The notes under the pieces are model-generated. The model was not told the DNA's origin, ran no database searches, and saw only the letters and a program-made list of their open reading frames with translations. 64,000 nucleotides of DNA from Diplonema japonicum (lineage: Eukaryota; Euglenozoa; Diplonemea; Diplonemida; Diplonemidae). Below are positions 28,395 to 39,922 of this stretch, one piece after another (position 1 is the stretch's first letter; every line of letters begins with the position of its first letter). The stretch lies in NCBI GenBank assembly GCA_964019335.1, contig OZ025653.1:790057-854056 (forward strand), given 5' to 3'. The translations under genes and the position numbers were made by a program.

Positions 28395-30850
28395 GCCTGT
28401 GTGGATAAAAGGAGAAGTTAAAAAAGAGGGAAAATCAATTAAAGAGAGAACAGTGCAGGTGGAAGTACTTGTGAAGCGACACATGCCAACTTGGTGACTA
28501 ACGGCAAGGGTGTCCTTCCTACATGTGTGAGGTACTGATGTTTTTATTTGTTTTGTTTTGTTTTTTTCTTGTTTCTTTTTTTTTCCTTTTTGCTTCTTCC
28601 ATCAGATTTCATTTCCTAGCCTGCTGTTTGCTGGGGGGGGGGGAGAAAAAAGATTACTATAAAAATAAAGAAAAGGTCCTTTCGCCCTGCCTCCCCTTTC
28701 ACGCCGGTGTTGATACAGCTATGTTAAAGGGTGGAGAAAAAAAGTGTTTTCAGCGTTTCCCTCGACATTAAGAAACGGCAATCTCAAATAACAAACAGTG
28801 CCGTACACCGTGTGTTCGAGCCAGCACTTCGTAGCACTTGCTGCACAGGACACGAAGCAGCCTCTTCGATCCAAGGCAAAAGGAGACAGGGCGGAAATGT
28901 AACAAAAACAGGTATGGGGAGGGCAGGAGCGATATACAGACAAAAAGTTTTGAGAAGGTTTGAGGTCAATATGGACTGCCCAGTGTTTTTTTTTTCTTTT
29001 TTTTTTTGTGTGTGTGTGTGGGTGTGTGTGCGCGCTTAAAGTATTAAGTTCTTTTTTCTTGATTTTTCCTTCTTATAGTTTTTCGCACTTTGTTCCCCAT
29101 TGGCACAGTTGAAGAACGGTAGGAGCCAGCAACACACCCTTTTGGGCTGAAGAGAGCGTTGGACTCCTCTTTCCTTTATGTACCTGCAGAAACTTTAAAA
29201 AAAAAAAAATAAAAAAAGAGAGAAAAACGCCACCCCCCTTGTTCTTGTTTATGAGGAGAATGGGAGTGGATGTGAAGGCTGCAAAGAGGCGGCTGCACCA
29301 CAGTGGTGTTCTGCCCCTCTTATGGAAGAACACAAAGCGGCTACATGTCGTCTGCTTCTCGCCTCCACTATCTTACTTTACTTACACTGAAAAGGGTTGT
29401 ATGCATGCGCCAATCGAGACACCGTGAGGTGGCCTCGTCTGGACACAGATTTGGACACTTCATAGAAAGAAAGGGGCAAAAGATAAAAATAAATAAACAG
29501 GAAAAGGGGTGGGGTGGAACAACCAAACCGAAAACCACCTGTCGAGAACTAACAATACAAGCACGGCAGGTGCGTGCAGTGGGCACTGTACCCGCTGTCC
29601 ATGCGGGGGAGATAAGGAGGCTGTTGGGCACTGATGGGGCATCTCTAGGTATCACATTTATTTCTTAGTTCAATTTTTCATGTAAGAAAAAAAGGTCAAA
29701 ATGTACGGGGGAATGGAAAAAAAATGGGAGAAGGGAAGTACCATCTCATTGTTCATCACCACAATAAAGAGCAAGAAAGGACAGAGAAGATGTGAATATG
29801 GGGAATGAGGGACAATTGAATTGTTTTTTTTCTTTAAAATAAAGGGGATTTTTTTTTTTTTTTTTTTTTTTTTCAGAAGGACAAGTGATAGAGGGGCAGG
29901 AGACAGGGAAGGAAGACCTTTAAAAAAATGGTGAGTGTGGGTTTGCAAATTTTATTTTCTTTCTTATTTTTTTTTTCGATTTTCTTTCTTTCTTTCTTTC
30001 TTAAAGGATAAGTACTACAAAGTAAAGGTCTCCATTTCCATCTGCCTCCCCCCTGCCCCCTCCGTATGACTGCCCTTTGTCCTCTCCTCTGTCCGGAGTA
30101 CGAAGGCAGGTGGCATGTGCCCTGCCTAGCTCTTGTGAGCGAGAATTTTCTTTATTGTGATGAGAGATGTTTTGCAATAAGAAGCTAGAGTGGTACAACA
30201 TCGAAGGCCGATTGGTCTGTGCCTTCAATGATCCCGTCTGTCGGGCGCCCTGCTGCAGCTTGCAAGGCGCAGCCGGGGGGAGGGAGATCTTTTCAAAGTA
30301 TCCGTCTGAAGCCTGTCATGGATGGACACTAAAAAAGTAGATCGAAGGGAAAGGAAAAAAAGGGGGGAATAAAAATAAGTAGAAGTGCATAGTACATTTG
30401 CACAAAGCACCCACCCGACAGACGGAACTGGTTCTTGCCGCTGTTCGCTTGCTGATCGGGAAGTGCTAAGGCTTCCACCCGCTTAATGGGAAACATGTTA
30501 AAAGATTGCCCAACAAAACAGAAACTTAACCAACCGAACAAGGCTGCACCATGCCGTGGAGCAGGGCAACCTTACGGAAGGCTAAAGCTCGGTGACCTTG
30601 AGATGACTTACTAGAGATGCCCACAATTGCAGTGCCAGTGCCGGCATGGCGCCTTTGTTGAAGTAAATACTAATCTAAGACAAAACCTGCCAGCCTTGGC
30701 CAGATACCCATTGCTAGTTCACGGTTGTAAAACAGATGAGTTGACGTGCACGCATATGTTCACAGGCAACAACAACGAGTGACAAGTAATTTAAGTGGCT
30801 TGAAGAATAGGGATGGGAAAGAAGGGAAAGGGAAAACAATAAAACTATGT
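28395..30850. other. 2.4-kb spacer between helicase and CH-like gene
   Basis: No gene supported. T-rich tracts (28545-28600, 29000, 29850-29875, 29960-30000), a poly-G run at 28633 and a GT stretch at 29009 stand out. The right part should be the 3' untranslated region of the helicase mRNA. No TIR element or tRNA/snRNA was recognised. Confidence 0.6.
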
Positions 30851-32976
30851 TCACCAACGCCTACCACGGCCGCCGCCACCGTAACCACCACCGCCGCCGC
30901 CGCCGCCGCCCCTGTTGTAGCCTCCGCCGCCGCCACGGCCACCGTAGCCACCACCGCCGCCCTGGCGGCCATATCCGTCACGGCCGTACCTGCTCCTGTT
31001 GTTGTTGCCACCGCCTGACCTGCCACCGCTGGACTGGGAAGCGACCTGACGCAAGAACGGGTCAACAGGCTGGTTGGCCTTCTCGAGAACCTGGGGTCAT
31101 AAGTTTAACTTACTAAAGCAAGCATACCTCGAGCAAGGGCTTAGCTAAACCGACGTTGGCCGGAGTGAAGAAGCTGTAAGCATCGCCGATGTCACCAGCA
31201 CGGCCAGTCCTCCCAATCCTGTGCACGTAGTCCTCCAGCTGTATTCGTGTAAAATCAAAGAAAAAGAAAAAGAAAGGAAACAACTACCTGATCAGGGAAG
31301 TCGTAGTTGATAACAGCAGGCAAGTCACGAATGTCAAGGCCACGCTGTGCCACATCTGTCGCGATCAGGATACAGCTCTGAGACTTTCTAAACCAGCCCA
31401 AAGCGTGGTCTCGCTGCTGCTGGGTCTTGTCACCGTGGATAGTAAGAGTCTTGATACCGTTGCCCTGGAGGAAATCAGCTAGATTTTCAACGCCCCTCTT
31501 GGTCTGAACAAAGATGAGTACTTTGCTCACGTGGCTGTGGATCTGACCGAGCAAATCAAGCAGTTCCCTCTTCTTCTCCGACTCTTCAACGAACCAGATG
31601 TGCTGGCGCACGTCAGCGTTCGCGGCAAGGTCGCTGTACCCGACGTTGATCTGCACCCAGTCGTCGAGGAAGTTCTGAGCGAGCTGACGCACCTCCTTAG
31701 GCCACGTGGCAGAGAACATGAGTGTCTGCCTGTCAGGTCTAACCTGGTTCAAGATCGTGGTAATCTGGGGTTCGAAACCCATGTCAAGCATCCTGTCGGC
31801 CTCGTCAAGAACCAGGTAAGTAGCCCTCTTGAGGTTGGTTTGGCCGCCCTCAAGGAAGTCGATCATCCTGCCTGGAGTGGCGATCACGATCTGGGCACCT
31901 CTCAGGTTCTTAATCTGAGGTCCCCTCATTGCCCCTCCGTAAACGCAAGCAGTGCGGTAGTTCTGGCGACCTGACACCTTCTGGGTCTCTTCATCGATCT
32001 GCACCGCAAGCTCTCTCGTCGGTGCAATGAACAAAGCGATAGGGCCGTCGCCGTGGTTAAGCGGGGGCTGGGTCCCAATGTGCAGGATCGCAGGAACAGC
32101 GAAAGACAGGGTTTTCCCCGAACCTGTTTTAGCAATTCCAACAAGGTTGTTGCCAGACAATGCAATAGGCCAAGACTGTGCCTGGATGGGGGTGGGTTCA
32201 ACGAAACCACTCTTGCGGAAAACATCAAGGACGGAGTTCGGGAACTTTGCTTCGGCAAACGTAAGAATAGGGTTTGGCACAGCATCACCACCCCTGGCAG
32301 GTTCGACCGTGATACCATTCGCTTCCCTCCACTGAGCAACGTCAGAGGGGCTCCTAGATTCTGTGACGGGACTGGGCTCGTACGAGTTCTTTGACACCTT
32401 CGTCAAACTCTCGTTCTGCCAGTTGACTTGACCGAGACCCCTGCCCAGTCCTGCCATCCTGTCGCCTCCCTTGCCACCACCCTGCCAGGTACCCCAGCCA
32501 GAACCGGCCGAGGGCTGGACATAGCTGCTGCCTTGCCATCCACCGGCAGGAGCGGGAGCCGGAGCAGGAGCAGGAGCACCACCACCGCCCGAGCGCCAGC
32601 CACCAGCGGGCTGGGAAAATCCACCAGCACTTCCGCCACCGCCACCGCCACCGCCACCGCCTTGCCAGTTGCCACCACTACCGCCACCACTCTGGAAGCT
32701 ACCAGCACTCGGTGCGCTGAAACCGGGACGTCCACCACCACTGCTGCCACCACCCTGCCATCCCTGGCTTGAGCCTTGGTTGAAGCCGCCCTGGGCAAAG
32801 CCACTGCCACTCTGAGCGAAAGCCTCACCACCGCTGGGTGCTTCCCATCCCTGAGCACTCGGTCCTGGCATGCCTGCACCACCTTTGACACCAGTGGTAA
32901 CCGGCGGCATGCCAGTGGCACCACTGGCACCGCCACCACCACTACCACCGCCACCTGCTTGGACCCAGCTTGTCAT
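30851..32976 (-). CDS. DBP2: DEAD-box RNA helicase, DDX5/DBP2 type
   Basis: Exons 32976-31288, 31238-31128, 31090-30851 (679 aa); introns 49 and 37 nt. The ATG at 32976 follows CACAACACAG by 15 bases. The N-terminal ~190 residues are a Gly-rich, low-complexity region. The helicase core has all hallmark motifs in order: Q motif ([11 protein letters not shown]), [29 protein letters not shown], the second RecA domain ([24 protein letters not shown]) and [10 protein letters not shown] across exon 2. The C-terminus is a strongly RGG/GYGG-rich tail ending GRGRRW. Such enzymes remodel RNA and RNPs in ribosome biogenesis, splicing or mRNA decay. It is the first gene of the left array, adjacent to the divergence region. 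Confidence 0.95.
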
Positions 32977-33904
32977 TTTACTACTTAGAATCTGTGTTGT
33001 GATATTAATGAAGAAGGTGCAAGGAATACAAATACATTATTTCGTGTTCAAGGATAACACGACTTTAAGGGCAAGCCAACCAGACGTAAGTCTGATGGTT
33101 GTAAACCTTTTCCCTGCTTTCATGGTATCTTCACCTCGTCTTTATCACAATCCTTATCATCTGCACCTTTTCTGTTTTACTTCGTTCCGACTTGATAGCC
33201 GCTCCCATCAGGAAGTGGTTCAAGATGCTTACCAGTTACATAAAAAAGAGAACCCTGTTAAACCATTCAAAAAACAAATGAAAATAACCCCCCTCAAATT
33301 AAAATACTATGTCAAGCGGTGCTTATATCGGACGATAAGACTACTTGATTACAGGGGGTACACCACAGCCGAGTTGTAGCTTCTTCTGCGTTCCGTGTTG
33401 TTTCCTTAATCACTGTGGCCAAGCTGTAGCTTCTTCTGCGTTCCGTGTCGTGTCCTTAATGTGTGGTGTTCAGCTCAACCCCAGCCGGGGCGTCCCGGGT
33501 AACCAGATTCTGCTCGTGCAGGGGTGGGTCGTTCCGTTCCCTTCCACCAAACCGAAAAGTCGGAGCTTGGCGGAACGGCGGAACCAGCGGAACCGGAACT
33601 TGGCGGAACAGGGAATTCCTTACCTTTTTTTTTTTTTTTTTTTTTTTTTTCCTCTTTGCATCATCAAGGTTGAAAGTGGTGACTATATCACCACAACACT
33701 GACAGCACAATATTCCATGTCGTGTCCTTAATGTGTGCAGTGTGCAGCTCAACACCAGAGCATCTGCAATACATTCCTCCACTCGGGCGCTACCAGTGAT
33801 GACCAACATGGAGGTCAACAGCGAACAACACATCTGATGTACTTCTTATATTTCCATATTTCTGTAATCCCCACCACCAAATAACATGAAAGAGGTAAAG
33901 GAGA

Positions 33905-34375
33905 CCAGTGACAGGGGGTGCACCTTGGCCGCTTCTGCGTTCCGCGTCGTGTCCTTAATGCATGCAGTGTGCAGCTCGACCCCAGCTGGTGCCCTAAGTA
34001 GTTTACTCATGCAATTTGTTCTTCCACTCAGGGTGCTACAGGTGATGACCGGCCAAGTGGATGGAGGAAAATGCCTATTCGTCGTGTTTGTGGTGCCTGC
34101 ACAAGAACTGTTAACTTGATACAGGGGGGCACTGCAGCCAAGTTGTAGCTTCTTCTGTGTTCTGCATTGTGTCCTTAATGTGTGCAGTGCGCAGCTTAAC
34201 CCCAGCCAGAGCAACACAACCCAGGGTAACCAACATTCTGTGCTCATGCAGTTTGCTGCCAATTCATCACCCTGAGCATCTGCATTATGTTCTCCCACTT
34301 GGGTGCTACTGGTGATGACTGACATGGAGGTCAACAGCGAACAACACATCTGATGTACTTCTTATATTTCCATGC
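33905..34375 (+). repeat. Large duplicated block, copy 1
   Basis: The stretch from about 33960 (GCATGCAGTGTGCAGCT) to 34372 is nearly identical to 38803-39213, both containing AGTAGTTTACTCATGCAATT, the CAAGTGGATGGAGGAAAATG motif and ATACAGGGGGGCACTGCAG. Only a few point differences were seen (for example GACCGGCC versus GACTGGCC). Confidence 0.85.
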
Positions 34376-35027
34376 AGTGTTGGTCCAGACCCTTGAGGGA
34401 CTCAGGGGACAAAGGGAAAAAAAAAAAAAAAAGTTGCAAAACTATCAAAAATAATGACAGTGTTTGGGAGAGTCCCGTGAGTCCCGTCCAGGCCCGTATT
34501 CCGTTTTAGGGGACGGGACGGGACTGACCAACACTGTTCCATGTTATCTCCACCACCTGAATGATATATATATGAGTTAAAAGAGGCCGGTGTTGGTGGC
34601 GCCCTGCACAAGAACTGTCTACTTGATTACAGGGGGTGCACCACAGCCAGGTTGTAGCTTCTTCTGCGTTCTGCATCGTGTCCTTAATCACCACGGCCGA
34701 GTTGTAGCTTCTTCTGTGTTCTGTGTCGTGTCCTTAATGTGTGCGGTGTTCAGCTCACCCTAGCCGGGGTGCCCCAGGTAACCAAGATTCTGCACTCATG
34801 TGGTTTGCTTGGTGATGACCGATGAGGAGGTCAACAGTGAACACATCTGATGTTTTTCTTATATTTTCATGTTATCCCACCACCTAAAAAAGAAGATAAA
34901 GGTTTTTTTCTTTTTTTTTTTTTTTTTTCTCATTGTTGTTGTTGTTGTTGTCGTCTCTCAGTACCTGTGTAACATCTTTTCTTGTAGACATCTGTTTATA
35001 CATTTGAACTCTGCAGTGATGGGTGAA

Positions 35028-35125
35028 TCCGGTCCGGTCTGGTGTACCCATTTTACCGGACTGACCGGACTGACCGGATCGGCCGGACTGACCGGATCGG
35101 CCGGACTGACCGGACTGACCAGACT
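35028..35125 (+). repeat. Minisatellite CCGGACTGA, inverted copy
   Basis: Array of CCGGACTGACCGGA(TCGG) units following GTGATGGGTGAATCC. It is the reverse complement type of the arrays at 37292-37432, 37502-37612 and 39722-39842, which end in GGATTCACCCATCAC. All are preceded by the same block (CTCAGTACCTGTGTAACATC and TGTAGACATCTGTTTAT). Confidence 0.85.
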
Positions 35126-37291
35126 CAAAAATTTTCTGCAATTTTTGACACACCTGCAAACACTTTTTTTTCAAATATTTTTGGACAATGATTTTTTTTT
35201 TTTTTTTTCTTTTTCTTCTTCATACCACAGACATGCACAGCTCCATCAAGCCATTTGCACCTATCTACTCCGGTGCACTGCAGCTGCAGGTATGTACAAA
35301 TGTCCGGAAATGTTGTATTTGGATGTAATACAACCCAGCTGTGGTGATCAATGTGGAACACAGAAGAAGCTACAACCCGGCCGCGGTGAGAGTTAAAGGA
35401 CCTGCACAAGACTACTTGATTACAGGGGTACACCACAGCCGAGTTGTAGCTTCTTCTGTGCTCCGTGTTGTGTCCTTAATGTGTGCTGTGTGCAGCTCAA
35501 CACCAGCCATGGCCCTGGTAACTAAGATTCTGGGCCTGTGTAGTTTGCTGCCAATTCATCACCCTGAGCATCTGCATTATGTTCTCCACTTGGACCAACA
35601 TGGAGGTCAACAGCAAACAACACATCTGATGTACTTCTTATATTTCCATGTTATCCCCACCACCTGAATGATATATATATGAGTTAAAAGAGGCTGGTGT
35701 TGGTGGTGCCCTGCACAAGAACTGTCTGCTTGATTACAGGGGCGCACCACAACCAAGTTGTAGCTTCTTCTGCATTCCGTGTCATGTCTTTAATGTGGTG
35801 TAGTTTGCTGCCTGTTTGTCACCCTAAGCATCTGCATTATGTTCTTCCACTTGGGAGCTACCGGTGATGACCGATGAGGAGGTCAACAGTGAACAACACA
35901 TCTGATGTTTTTTCATGCTATCCCCACCACCTTTGGAATAATATACAAGAGTTAAAGGAGGCCGGTGTTGGCAGTGCCCTGCACAAGAACTGTCTACTTG
36001 ATTACAGGGGGTGCACCACAGCCGGGTTGTAGCTTCTTCTGTGTTCTGCATTGTGTCCTTAATCACTGCAGCCGAGTTGTAGCTTCTTCTGTGCTCCATG
36101 TCCTTAATGTGTGCAGGGTTCAGCTCAACCCTAGCCAGGGCACCCTGGGTAACCAAGATTCTGCACTCATGCAGTTTGCTGCCAATTCATCACCCTGAGC
36201 ATCTGCATTATGTTCTTCCACTTGGGTGCTACCGGTGATGACCAATGAGGAGGTCAACAGTGAACAACACATCTGATGTTTTTTCATGCTATCCCCACCA
36301 CCTTTGGAATAATATACAAGAGTTAAAGGAGGCTGGTGTTGGCAGTGCCCTGCACAAGAACTGTCTACTTGATTACAGGGGGTGCACCGCAGCCAGGTTG
36401 TAGCTTCTTCTGCATTCTGCATCGTGTCCTTAATCACTGTGGCCGAGTTGTAGCTTCTTCTGTGCTCTGTGTTGTGTCCTTAATGTGTGCAGTGTTCAGC
36501 TCAACCCTAGCCGGGGTGCCCTGGGTAACCAAGATTCTGCACTCGTGTGGTTTGCTCAGTGATGACTGATGAGGAGGTCAACAGCAAATAACACATCTGA
36601 TGTTTTTCTTATATTTTCATAAAAAGAAGATAAAAGTTTTTTTTTTTTTTTTTTTTTTTACCAACTTGGTTGAGGGTTTTATACCTAAGGTACCAAGGAG
36701 GGTGAACAAAGGGCTGAAGGCCACACCACAGCAGAAAGGTTCAATCAAGAGATAGATTGAGACTCTTCAGGTGTCCTGCCACATACCACAGGTACCCTTA
36801 AATGTCTCTTTTCTTTTTCTTTTTTTTTTATTATTAAGGTGGTGGGGATAACTTGGAAATATAAGAAGTACATCAGATGTGTTGTTCACTGTTGACCTCC
36901 TTGTTGGTCATCACCAGTAGCACCCGAGTGGAAGAATGTAACACAGATGCTCAGGGTGATGAACAGGCAGCAAACTGCATGAGTGCAGAATCTTGGTTAC
37001 CCAGGATGCCCTGGCTAGGGTTGAGCACACCGCACACATTAAGGACACGACACGGAACACAGAAGAAGCTACAACTCAGCCGAGGAGCACCCCCTGTAAT
37101 CAAGTAGGTAGTTCTTACTTCATTGCATGCCACCTAGTGTTGCAATCAAAGCCCCATTTTTTTTCTTTGTTTCTCGTTGTTGTCGTCTCTCAGTACCTGT
37201 GTAACATCTTTTCTTGTAGACATCTGTTTATATGTTTGAACTCTGCAGCAAAAAAAGGGGGGGATGTGGTGTTGTGGTTGTATCTTGTACG

Positions 37292-37612
37292 GTCCAGTTC
37301 AGTCCAGTCCAGTCTGGTCCAGTCCGGTCCGGTCCAGTCTGGTCCAGTCTGGTCAGTCCGGTCAGTCTGGCATAATTGGGTTGAAATTCACACTGGATCC
37401 AGTCTGGTCCAGTCCAGTCTGGTCTAGTCCTAATTAGGATTCACCCATCACTGAACTCTGCAGCAAAAAAAAAAGGGGGGGATGTGGTGTTGTGGTTGTA
37501 TCTTGTCCAGTCTGGTTCAGTCCAGTCCAGTCAGTCCAGTCAGTCTGGCATAATTGGGTTGAAATTCATGCTGGATCTGGTCTGGTCTGGTCCAGTCTGG
37601 TCTAGTCCTTAT
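37292..37612 (+). repeat. Minisatellite (GGTCCAGTCT-type), two arrays
   Basis: Two arrays of 5- and 10-base units (CAGTC/CGGTC/TGGTC, e.g. GGTCCAGTCT) at about 37292-37432 and 37502-37612. Each is introduced by GGGGGGGATGTGGTGTTGTG, interrupted by GGCATAATTGGGTTGAAATT, and closed by GGATTCACCCATCACTG. Confidence 0.85.
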
Positions 37613-38453
37613 TAGGATTCACCCATCACTGCTTGAAGAAAAAAAAATTCGATTAGGTAACCACAGCTGGGACCTACTTCAAAGGGAATTTTGCTTATCA
37701 TCACCCAAAATTAGGCTAAAATTCCAAAAATACCATTCTAAAATGAAGCTTGATTTTGTGATTTTCAGGTGGCCATTTAGCCTAAGGAAAATTCCTAAAG
37801 TGGTTTTTGAAAGATTTTTTTCAGTCCAAGTGGGGTCAAAACTTTCCATTGGCTGTTCAGAATTCCATTTTCAGGACCAAATTGGGTGTTCAAAAAAAAA
37901 AATTATTTTTTGCCCTCCCAGTGTTGTTATGAGAATGAGTTGCCCCCCTGAGATTTTCGGATTTTTACTTACTTTTTACTTCAGAATATAGTTTAGAGAT
38001 GTGTATTCCACCTAAACACCTTTCTGAACTTTTTGGTTTGCAGAAATGGGTTTTTAAGGTGTTTTAAATATAAATTTCATGATTTCTAGCTTTTTCCAGA
38101 AAAAAAAATTTGGGGTCAAAAATAGCCAAAGTGACCCCAAGTTTGGGGTCCCCTGGGAAAAAAAAAATTTTTTTTTGGCCAAAAATTTCCAAAAAAGTCT
38201 GTTTTGAGGGTGCTAAATGAGTGGGTCCCTAGAAAAAAAAGATTTTTTGCCCCCCACCCCCCTGCCCCCCCAGCCCCCCTGGGTTTTTTCCCGTAACAAC
38301 ACTGATTACACATGCCCAGAATCTTGGTTACCAGGGGTGCCATGGCTGGTGTTGAGCTGCACACTGCACACATTAAGGACACAACATGGAATATTGTGCT
38401 GTCAGTGTTGTGGTGATATAGTCACCACTTTCAACCTTGATGATGCAAAGAGG

Positions 38454-38484
<31 letters not shown>

Positions 38485-38802
38485 TAAGGAATTCCCTGTT
38501 CCACCAAGTTCTGGTTCTGCTGGTTCCACCATTCCACCAAGCTCCAACTTTTCAGTTTTGTGAAAGGGAACAGAATGACCCACCCCTGCATGAGCAGAAT
38601 CTGGTTACCCAGGATGCCTCAGCTGGAGTTGAGCTGAACACCGCACACATTAAGGACACAACACAGAATGCAGAAGAAGCTGTGGTGTACCCCCTGTAAT
38701 CAAGTAGTCTTGTGCAGGTCCTTTAACTCATATATCTCTCACCATGGCCAGGTTGTTGGTGTTTCCTTTTTTTTTTCCCCTTTTTTTCTTTTCCTCTTTG
38801 CA

Positions 38803-39213
38803 TGCAGTGTGCAGCTTGACCCCAGCTGGTGCCCTAAGTAGTTTACTCATGCAATTTGTTCTTCCACTCAGGGTGCTACAGGTGATGACTGGCCAAGTGG
38901 ATGGAGGAAAATGCCTATTCGTCGTGTTTGTGGTGCCTGCACAAGAACTGTTAACTTGATACAGGGGGGCACTGCAGCCAAGTTGTAGCTTCTTCTGTGT
39001 TCTGCATTGTGTCCTTAATGTGTGCAGTGCGCAGCTTAACCCCAGCCAGAGCAACACAACCCAGGGTAACCAACATTCTGTGCTCATGCAGTTTGCTGCC
39101 AATTCATCACCCTGAGCATCTGCATTATGTTCTCCCACTTGGGTGCTACTGGTGATGACTGACATGGAGGTCAACAGCGAACAACACATCTGATGTACTT
39201 CTTATATTTCCAT
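38803..39213 (+). repeat. Large duplicated block, copy 2
   Basis: Near-identical copy of 33960-34372. The sequence to its left (38330-38720) is an inverted copy of the sequence around 33340-33760, including the (GGAAC)-rich stretch and the poly-T tract next to GGAATTCC. The pair therefore suggests a segmental duplication with partial inversion inside the strand-switch region. Confidence 0.8.
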
Positions 39214-39721
39214 GTTATCCCCACCACCTGAATGATATATATATGAGTTAAAAGAGGCTGGTGTTGGCAGCACCCTGCACAAGAACTGTCTACTTGATTA
39301 CAGGGGGTGCACCACAGCCAGGTTGTAGCTTCTTCTGCATTCTGTATCATGTCCTTATCACTATGGCTGAGTTGTAGCTTCTTCTGTGTTCTGTGTCGTG
39401 TCCTTAATGTGTGTGGTGTTCAGCTCAACCCTAGCTGGGGTGCCCCAGGTAACCAAGATTCTGCACTCATGTGGTTTGCTTGGTGATGACAGATGAGGAG
39501 GTCAACAGTGAACACATCTGATGTTTTTCTTATATTTTCATGTTATCCCACCACCTGAAAAAGAAGATAAAGGTTTTTTTTTTTTTTTTTCTTTTTTTTT
39601 TTTTCGTTTCTCGTTGTTGTCGTCTCTCAGTACCTGTGTAACATCTTTTCTTGTAGACATCTGTTTATACGTTTGAACTCTGCAGCAAAAAGAAGAGGGG
39701 GGGATGTGGTGTTGTGGTTGT

Positions 39722-39842
39722 ATCTTGTCCGGTCCGGTTCAGTCCAGTCCGGTCCGGTCTGGTCCAGTCCGGTCAGTCCGGCATAATTGGGTCGAAATTC
39801 ACGCCGGATCTGGTCCGGTCTGGTCCAGTCCGGTCTAGTCCT
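39722..39842 (+). repeat. Minisatellite (GGTCCAGTCC-type)
   Basis: Third direct array of the CCGGTCCAGT-type repeat, with the same introducing (GGGGGGGATGTGGTG), interrupting (GGCATAATTGGGTCG) and closing (GGATTCACCCATCACTG) segments. It ends about 60 bp before the first plus-strand gene's acceptor and is thus the repeat closest to a gene start. Confidence 0.85.
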
Positions 39843-39922
39843 AATTAGGATTCACCCATCACTGCTGTCTGCTACTCTTTTTAAAGTACATTTTCCTTTT
39901 CATTACTATCACTACAGGTACT

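Larger units (their letters stand above)
32977..39922. other. Divergent strand-switch region, repeat-filled
   Basis: Genes to the left are all on the minus strand and genes to the right all on the plus strand. The interval carries no credible gene. From about 33340 to 39560 it consists of degenerate copies of a ~400-bp unit (landmarks TTGATTACAGGGGGTGCACC, GTAGCTTCTTCTG, GTCCTTAATGTGTGCAG, GGTAACCAAGATTCTGC, CAGTTTGCTGCCAATTCATC, GAGGAGGTCAACAGTGAAC, GAATGATATATATATGAG). Most are in direct orientation; inverted copies are at about 36835-37130 and 38290-38720. Long T tracts and GGTCCAGTC-like arrays are interspersed. By analogy with kinetoplastids, divergent strand-switch regions are transcription start regions; here that is inference. 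Confidence 0.75.

Noticed and set aside
30746-31116. Plus-strand Ala/Thr/His-rich frames opposite the helicase tail
   Set aside because: They are antisense shadows of the Gly-rich RGG tail of the helicase gene.
33336-39560. Recurrent 60-170 aa frames in the strand-switch repeats
   Set aside because: Frames differ from copy to copy and are interrupted. They reflect the ~400-bp repeat unit, not a conserved protein.
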